A stretch of 64,000 nt of DNA from contig NC_134101.1 in assembly GCF_000715075.1 (NCBI RefSeq), positions 133,500,237-133,564,236 of the forward strand. The letters run 5' to 3'. Of this stretch, positions 57,099-64,000 are shown one piece after another. Made by a program: the position numbers and the translations under genes. Numbering within the stretch: position 1 is the first letter of the stretch; every line of letters starts with the position of its first letter. The stretch is from Nicotiana tabacum (Eukaryota; Streptophyta; Magnoliopsida; Solanales; Solanaceae). The notes under the pieces were generated by a model, which worked only from the letters and a program-made list of their open reading frames with translations, was not told the origin of the DNA and searched no databases.

Positions 57099-58193
57099 TT
57101 TGTACCTGGGAGTGATTTTAATTTTTTTTTAAAATAAACAAAATCAAGACTCATTTTGAAAAAAAAAATCATTAAAAAAAAAACTTCGATGAAGAAGCTT
57201 TAAAGGTTGTGTTTGCTAACCGGCAAATTTTTTTTCTTTTTTTTGAAACAACCAAAGGCGGCTGTTCTTGCAAAAACAACCTTCCGACGCCCTTTTGGGG
57301 ACATTCGGCATATTCTGGACAAGCATGACATCGCCTTACTTATGACAACACAATGACATTTATGTACCCACATTTTTAATGATTTATTAACTATTTTTTT
57401 TAAATAGTTGGGCCCGATGTGGGTTGCCTACGTATCTCATATCCGGCGAGAATCAAACTTACGTAGTTCGTAATAATAAAACTACTTTTAAAAGAAACAC
57501 AACATTTCCTTTTCTTTTCAAAATTTTGACAGAATTTCAACATATTTTGGAAATTATTTTTTCAAAAACAGCCAATTTTCTTTCTCGGCTCTCACATTGA
57601 TTTTCCTTTTCTAACTTTTCCCTATAAGCTGGTCAACATGCAAATCCGAAACAAATGAATGCACAAGTAGTAAGTAGGATGCATCAGGATGGTCTTTTCA
57701 TTTCGGGTATACCTATCCTAGACAGACCCAACCCTTGTGTTGAGTCTCCAAAGTCAAATGCACATGATGCAAACAAACGTTCCTACTAGGGATCCGACAT
57801 GAAGCTGAGTTATTCTAAGTGTAAAACCTAGGGTATACTGTTCTAGACCTAGCTTACCCAAGCGAACAGCTTGAGCCGAAGTGGGGGCAACGTACCGGGA
57901 GCACGAAAGTCTACCCGGCCTAGTTACTTGGCCCAACTTCGTTCTATTTGGTATGACTTCTAACAGAAAGGTGGGCCACGCGCACGTGTGCTCCATAAAT
58001 TCAGAAGACTCACAAAGAAAAAGGGTTTCGTAACAATTTATATATACAGTTCAGATAATATCAAAGTGGTAAAAAATAACATTTAGCACATTAAGCCCAG
58101 ACATGTGAATAAACCAGATAATAAATAAAGCCAAATATAACAATTATTCTAAGCTCAAATTCTTGAACCCTGAACCAGAGATTCTGGGTTAGA
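57099..58193 (-). other. Ogre 5' untranslated leader
   Basis: About 1.1 kb between the primer site and ORF1. Holds a CTACGTA...TACGTAG stem-loop (57428-57466) and A/T homopolymer runs (57118-57240). No coding frame of note. Confidence 0.75.
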
Positions 58194-58211
58194 TCCCCAG
58201 CGGAGTCGCCA
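58194..58211 (-). other. tRNA-Arg-type primer-binding site of the Ogre
   Basis: The minus strand reads TGGCGACTCCGCTGGGGA, the primer site known for Ogre elements (tRNA-Arg), four bases inside the LTR. Confidence 0.9.
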
Positions 58212-58215
58212 GAGC

Positions 58216-61200
58216 TGTCACACCTCCTTTTTTCCTACACCCTATAAAGGGTATAAGAGAGTTTTTCCAATGAAAGGACAATCGAAACGGGATTATTTAC
58301 ATTAAATTCAGAGTTGCCACTTGGGATAATTTATGGTGTCCCAAGTCACCGGTTAGAATCCCGAATCGAGGAAAATATTGACTCTGTATTATAGTCCGCG
58401 AGCCAGAAATTCAGGTAAGGAATTCTGTTAACCCGGGAGAAGGTGTTAGGCACTCCCGAATTCCGTGGTTCTAGCACGGTCGCTTAACAATTTATACTTG
58501 GCTTAAATTATTTAATTACGTGTTTAGAAACTGCATTCATTTTACCTTTACCGCTTTTAACTACGTGATTTGCTCGTACTTAAAGAATTATCGTGTTACG
58601 CATACATATACTCGTGTGGTTTGGCGTGTCAAGAGTCATGTCACGCGTACGTGTACACAATTCACAACACTTAATTTATTAAAAAAAAAACTTAGTCAAA
58701 GTCGTGCGGACGCGTACCTTAATTTATTTTGAAAATCGTAATTATGTCACGCGAACATGTACGCAATCACGATGATTGATTTATTAAGATCATACCTAAA
58801 AGCATACTATCGATTTGATTCTGATGTAAATATGTGGATGTAAGATTTTTATAGATCAACAGTGAGCCTTCCTCATTCTCACATTTTGGGATTAAATTTT
58901 TTTTAAAAAAAATTAAATACTCGCAGTCTTAAGAACTATGTTAACAGAAAACAAAAATATTACCACACAAAGCGACAAACTTTGCTAACAGAAAACTGAG
59001 CAAAACGAAAAATGAAACTTTATAGTCTTTTGATATTAAAACAAAACTTCAAACAAGCTACCTAGAGCACTTTATGAATTATATATCTTAAGCACATAAT
59101 CTTTCTCTAGCACATAATCTTTCTTCTCCCTTCTTTTTTTTTAAAAATAAAACATTCCTACCAAATTAACACTTAGAAATTTCCAACTTTCATGGCTAGG
59201 TAGTTAAAAATTATAAATGTTTAATTAGAGAAGACAAACTTTTCTTTATGTAAAAGAAACTTACTACAATCTTATAAAGAAAGTTTATTATAGTTTATAG
59301 TCTATTCACAAGAATGATTAGAAAAAGTTAACCTATTTGTGACTTAAGGATGCTATAACACTATTTTTGTCCATAATTAACAACTCTTTATTACTATTTT
59401 AAAAGTTTGGCCGTAATTGCGCGAACCTAAAACAAACTACGTACATTTGTCATTTTTGTATGATTAAATGGTAGGCGGCATACCTCGGACTATATGAGCT
59501 AATTTAATTTAATAACCTCCGAAAACCCATTTTTTATTATTAAGAAGGTTTGCTCGGAGTTGCGCGAACGCATACTCCGAATTTAGTTTTTAGAATTGTA
59601 ATCATGCCACGCGAACGTGTGCGCAATCACAATTGTATTTTAAACGGCCTTAGAGGTTTTTCTACGAATATTCAACAATTATCCCTAAATCGAGTTAGGA
59701 TTGCTAAGGCCTTAAGTTATGGGCCAGCTACATTGTGAACAACAAATGGGCTAATTCGAGGCACATGGATTTGCAGCCCAGAAATGTTAATGTGGAGAAG
59801 GGCCTGGCAGCTTATTTGCTAGGCCCATATTCTTTTGCTTGAAATTACATCTTTTAAATCTGGTCACATGACCAGTTCGAATATCCAGGCGAGCTGGACA
59901 TAATCCCCAAAAATTAGCACAAACCATTGTCCAAAACCTGATTTCTTAAAGCCCAAAGCTATTTCTCTAATAATTCATTTGAAACGCCCTCGCAAAGAAT
60001 CATACCACCGGGCATGTATTAAAACTAACGATTGAATTATGAAGACTAACAGTAAAGCTATGATCCGAATCCAGCAAACTTTAGCGGAATAAAATAAATT
60101 TCGATATAAGAACAGAGAAAGACAACAAAACCCCAACTTCTGAAAATAAACCTTACGATGAACACATTAGAACAAATGCATATTCCCTAAAAAATGCAGG
60201 TAGGTCCTAGCAAATTCTCCTCAGTAACCAAACCTATATCATGAAGAGCATGGACTGAACCACATTTTTACATTTTTTGAAAGGTTATACAAGTGCTAGA
60301 AATCAGATCCGATGGGACAACCAGCAAATCAAACCATTGAGAGCCACAATCAGAATTTGCACCTAGAATAATGTACCGCTTGCACATGCGAAACATGACA
60401 GATTTTCAGCTAAACAATTATAGATGAACATGATACAGGGAAGGTCAAACTCCTCTACATATTCTAACAGTTTCCCAAAGACATGAGTGACATTCATGAA
60501 CAAGACATAGGTGTGGCTGAGCTTAGCATTGACTTACAGCACTGTAATAGTCCAATAGTCTAACATTATTGATAACACATTGGTGCAAATCCCAAGTCTG
60601 AAAAGGAAATAGACTACAGGCTTCTGGTCTTACCTACAAACTACATTTAACGAGATAAATGTGCAGAAATCACAAGAAAAACAATAGCTTCTGTTTGAAA
60701 GAACAAAACAACCATTTCAGCTTGATTTCATAGGCTTCTGGTCTAGATTTACTTCAAGGTTCAAATGTCCTTACATACCTGGAAATGAAAGTCGAAAGGA
60801 GGTAAGATCAGCAGTAATAACAACAACAATCACAAGCAGCAACAACAACCCCAATCAAACAATATCTCATACAACTTTAAACCAAATTTGAAGACCAATT
60901 CTAAACCTTTCTCACTCAGGTGAGTTGAAATTGTTTCAGAAGTTTAAAATAATTCTCAATCAGTGAAAGGAGTAGAAGAAGATAATAATAATATAAGAAA
61001 ATAGAAAAAATTAAAATCAGGAAATCTACCTCCAAATATTTGAATACTGTCTCTAATTAGGCCTTTGATTTTCTTCGAATTTGTGGCCGGAATAGACCTT
61101 AATCGAGTGTTCTCGACTGAGAACACACAACTAAGGTTGATTTCGATCTCAAATCTTCAAGCATCTAACGATTTGGATTTTTGGGATTTGGGGTTCGTTT

Positions 61201-62367
61201 TTTTCAAATCCAGATTCGAGGGGTTTCAAGGGTAATCGAGGGAAACTGGTGATGGATTAGGTATGAGGGGGTCAAGGCGGTTGTGTGGTGTTAATTTGGA
61301 GTCGATTGGGTAGGTTAGGGTTCAGGGGTCCGAACTTCGATCCAAGATTCGAATAGTTATGGGGTGATTCGAGGAAAAGGGAGTGGGGATTTGGCATGAG
61401 GAGATGAAGGGGAATCGATGGTGTTAATTTGGGGTTGTTTGGGCCACCGGGACCGCCGTGAGGCGATTTTCGATGGGCGGAGGGCGGTGGTGTGAGGCGG
61501 TGAGAGACAGGGGTGTCTCTATGGTAAAAGAGGGGGGGGGGGGTCCTGAGAGGGGTAAGGGTTTGGGGGGTTTGATATATTAAATGTTTGATTTAATTAG
61601 GGCCGTTGGATGATTGGAATCCAACGGCTCTGATTAAATCATAAATGGAAACGAGGTCGTTTTGGTTTCAACTGGGGCGGTCCGGGTGTGGGAACGAGTC
61701 GGGGTTTGGGAAATGGGGTGAGAATTTGGTCCGTTTGATCAAATTAATTCAACGGCCCAGATTAAAGCATGTCCAAATGACGTCGTTTGGTTTAGTCTGG
61801 TGACGGACCGGGTTGGGACGGGTTTGGGCCGGACTGGGGGGGGTTCAGGTGTATTTGATTTGGATTTGGACCTCTTGAATTAAATTGAATTTGGCTCAAA
61901 TCTGACTTCCTTCTCTTTCATTAATTCTTTTTCTTTTCTTTTCTTCTTTTTTCTTTCAAAAATTAAACTTAAAAATCCTAAATTAAATTATAGAAGACCT
62001 AAATTAGCTCAAAAATATTAATTAACTTTAAATAACACCTATCACAAATAATTAAACACTTAAATTAAAAGAAAATCACACAATTTGACCAAAATACAAA
62101 AATATGTTATTTTTTGTGAATTTTCATTTTTGTAAAACACCTAATTATTAATTAATTCTAAAAAATGTAAAAATCAAATCTTAAATGCAAATGCTATATT
62201 TTTGGTATTTTTGATGCATTAATAAAATTAAACATGCACACAAATATATGCAAACAATCAGAAAAATCACACAATAATTCCTAAAATAACACATAATTAA
62301 AGCCAAGACCTAATTTTGGGAATTATTTTTGGAGTAATTCGTATGAGGCAAAATTCACGTGCTCACA
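58216..62367 (-). repeat. 5' LTR of the Ogre element
   Basis: 4152 bp, about 812 bp shorter than the 3' LTR. The main difference is a 785-bp gap at about 60960 with a small filler, plus a 23-bp gap near 60618. Elsewhere the two LTRs are nearly identical. A G-run lies at about 61531-61542. Confidence 0.92.
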
Positions 62368-62372
62368 GACAC
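62368..62372. repeat. Right target-site duplication of the Ogre
   Basis: GACAC, matching 39113-39117; the intact site (ACACAAATCCCG) is seen in the uninterrupted LTR at about 31028. Confidence 0.92.
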
Positions 62373-63699
62373 AAATCCCGAAATTACCAAAGCCCGACCC
62401 CCGGGCTCACGTCTCGGAATTCGATAAAATTTACATCAATAGGTTCCTTATCTCCCCACGAGTTCATACATATCAAAAGTACCAAAATCTGACCACAATA
62501 GGTCGGATTTTCCCAAGTCTAGGTCTCCAATACCAAGCCTTAGTTTTTTCCAATTTTAACCCTTAAATTCCATTAATTTTAGCTCTAATCCGTGAAATAA
62601 TACCACAGGGACGAGTTTTAGGTCCAAAATCCTTACCTCAATGAAGTTCCCTTGAAATATCGCTTCAAAATCGTCCAAATAGCTCCAAAGCCGAGTCAAA
62701 AATGGTGGAATAGCTCAAAAATCACGAAGGAAACAATTTATACCTTCTGGCCCAGACATTTTCGCATCTGCGGCCAATTTACCGCTTTTGCGGTACCGCA
62801 TTTGCGGTCAACCAACCACTTCTGCAGTTTTGACTTAAGTTCCATTCTTCCACATCTGCGATGAAATATCCGCATCTACGACATCGCAAGTGCGATCCTC
62901 CAAACTACTTTTGCGGTTTCTACCTCCCTAGATCATTTCTGCTTCTGCGGCTCCCATCCTCGCATCTGCGGCATCGCACCTGCGGTCCCTAATCCGCAGG
63001 TGCGGAAATACCAGAAGCAGAAAAATCTGCAACTTCACAAAATCTCAAACTTCCCCGGGTCGACCATCCGAAATCACCCCGAGGCCCTCGGGACCTCAAC
63101 CAAAAGCTCAAACATATCTCATAACCTTATTCAAACTTGTACCAATCTTCAAAACACCTCAAACAACATCAAATCAACCAAAACACATCAGATTCAAGCC
63201 TAAGTTTCCAAAAATCTTCCGAATTCCGCTTTTGATCAAAATCCCAATCAAACCACATCCAAATGACCTGAAATTTTGCACACACATCCCAAATGACACA
63301 ACGGAACTATTTCAACTCTCAGAATTTCATTCCGACCCCTATATCAAAATCTCGCCTACCAACCAGAAATTGCCAAATATCAACTTTTCCAATTCAAGCC
63401 TAAATCTACTCCGAACCTCCAAAACTCATTTCGATCACGCTCTTAAGTCTCAAATCACCTCCTGAAGCTAACCGAACCATCAAAACTCACATCCGAGCCC
63501 TCCAACACATAAGTCAACATCCGATTGACTTTTTCAACTTAAGCTTCTTCAAAAGAGACTAAGTGTCTCAAACCTTACCAAATCTTTTCTGAACTCGCGC
63601 CAACCAGCTCGATCACACACAAAACCGATAGACGCTATAAGAAGCAGAGATGTAGAAAATGGAGTGGTAACTCATGAGACGACTGGCCGGGTCGTCACA
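62373..63699 (-). repeat. 5' LTR of the outer chromovirus, outer part
   Basis: Continues the LTR exactly where 39117 broke off (compare 31033-32358), ending GGTCGTCACA at 63699. The CCTGG duplication follows. Confidence 0.92.
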
Positions 63700-63704
63700 C
63701 CTGG

Positions 63705-64000
63705 TTCTCTATCAGTTCCCATAGAACACACACAATAAGAGATAGTAAATAACACAGGAAAGTTTTACGTGAAAAACTGTCAGCTCACGGGATTAAAAAT
63801 CATAACCTACACTCATAGGATTTTAACTTCACTACTGAGCAAACTTCACATTACAAACTATTGTAACCTAGAAATTAAACTCCTAATAATCCCTCACTCA
63901 CTTTTAATAACTCTATTACAAGCCTCTTCGTAATAACTCTATTACAAAGCTCACAACTTGACTAAGTCTAGCCAAGACACAAACAAAAGGTTTATGATCT
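63705..64000. other. Right flank of the nested pair
   Basis: AT-rich sequence continuing the pre-insertion locus from 29531. The phrase TTCTCTATCAGTTCCCATAG looks like a fragment of another LTR, but nothing can be assigned with confidence. Confidence 0.35.

Larger units (their letters stand above)
39118..62367 (-). mobile_element. Ogre/Tat-lineage LTR retrotransposon, 23.25 kb
   Basis: Borders TGTCACACCTCC...GTGCTCACA with GACAC duplications at 39113-39117 and 62368-62372. In minus-strand order: 5' LTR, Arg-type primer site, ORF1, gag, protease, short intron, RT, RNase H, second (archaeal-type) RNase H, integrase, a 3.2-kb repeat-rich 3' region, polypurine tract, and 3' LTR. The size, ORF1, intron, dual RNase H and primer type are the accepted hallmarks of Ogre elements. 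Each frame has one or a few lesions, so this copy is defective, but overall conservation is high. Confidence 0.95.
29537..63699 (-). mobile_element. Chromovirus LTR retrotransposon split by a nested Ogre
   Basis: Read on the minus strand: 5' LTR (63699-62373 plus 39117-37616), Met-tRNA primer site, gag, protease, RT, RNase H, integrase, chromodomain, polypurine tract, and 3' LTR (32358-29537). Without the insert it would be about 10.9 kb. The two LTRs have matching lengths (2822 and about 2829 bp) but clearly more differences than the copia LTRs, so it is older. The CCTGG duplications prove that both ends are original. Confidence 0.93.

Overview
The window is plant nuclear DNA, most likely from a Solanaceae species (Nicotiana/Solanum/Capsicum type; the species cannot be fixed from sequence alone). 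Evidence: two intron- or UTR-bearing plant genes (a SAR1 COPII GTPase and a PADRE/DUF4228 protein), solanaceous SINE-like repeats, and a dense stack of LTR retrotransposons of four plant lineages. At least 48 kb of the 64 kb is transposable-element DNA.

Layout. 1-5838: decayed chromovirus (Tekay/Del-type Ty3/gypsy) internal region with its 5' LTR, then a truncated LTR of a related element, all on the minus strand. 5839-7900: gag, primer-binding site and LTR of a Tat/Retand-type Ty3/gypsy element, minus strand. 7900-16980: the genic island. SAR1 (plus strand, three coding exons, 193 aa) spans 8366-14244 with a 5.2-kb second intron. A SINE copy follows, then a single-exon PADRE gene (15799-16416). 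16980-17248 is a Stowaway-like MITE. 17251-29531 is AT-rich and may carry a weakly supported minus-strand multi-exon gene (19111-28850). That stretch is split by a young Ty1/copia element (20792-28272, TSD ACTTC). Its two 1330-bp LTRs differ at only four positions by eye, yet its interior is non-coding or full of stops.

29537-63699 is a nested pair. The host is an about 10.9-kb chromovirus (TSD CCTGG, LTRs about 2.8 kb, Met-tRNA primer site, chromodomain, many stops, catalytic integrase Asp changed to Asn). Its 5' LTR is split by a 23.25-kb Ogre/Tat element (39118-62367, TSD GACAC, LTRs 4964 and 4152 bp, Arg-tRNA primer site). The Ogre has all the hallmarks of its lineage: an extra ORF1 upstream of gag, gag-pro, a short intron before RT, two RNase H domains, integrase, and a long 3' untranslated region full of tandem repeats. 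Every internal ORF carries a few frameshifts or stops, so this copy is not autonomous.

The items most worth a second look are: the predicted 185-nt Ogre intron, whose removal joins gag-pro and RT in one frame; a CTACGT...ACGTAG stem-loop found four times in the Ogre untranslated regions; tandem arrays in the Ogre 3' region that share a CCAGG/CCTG hairpin core; the non-autonomous copia element with a four-copy module carrying a CACTGC/GCAGTG hairpin; and a UPR-like element just upstream of SAR1. No bacterial-type system (operon, CRISPR, phage) is present.
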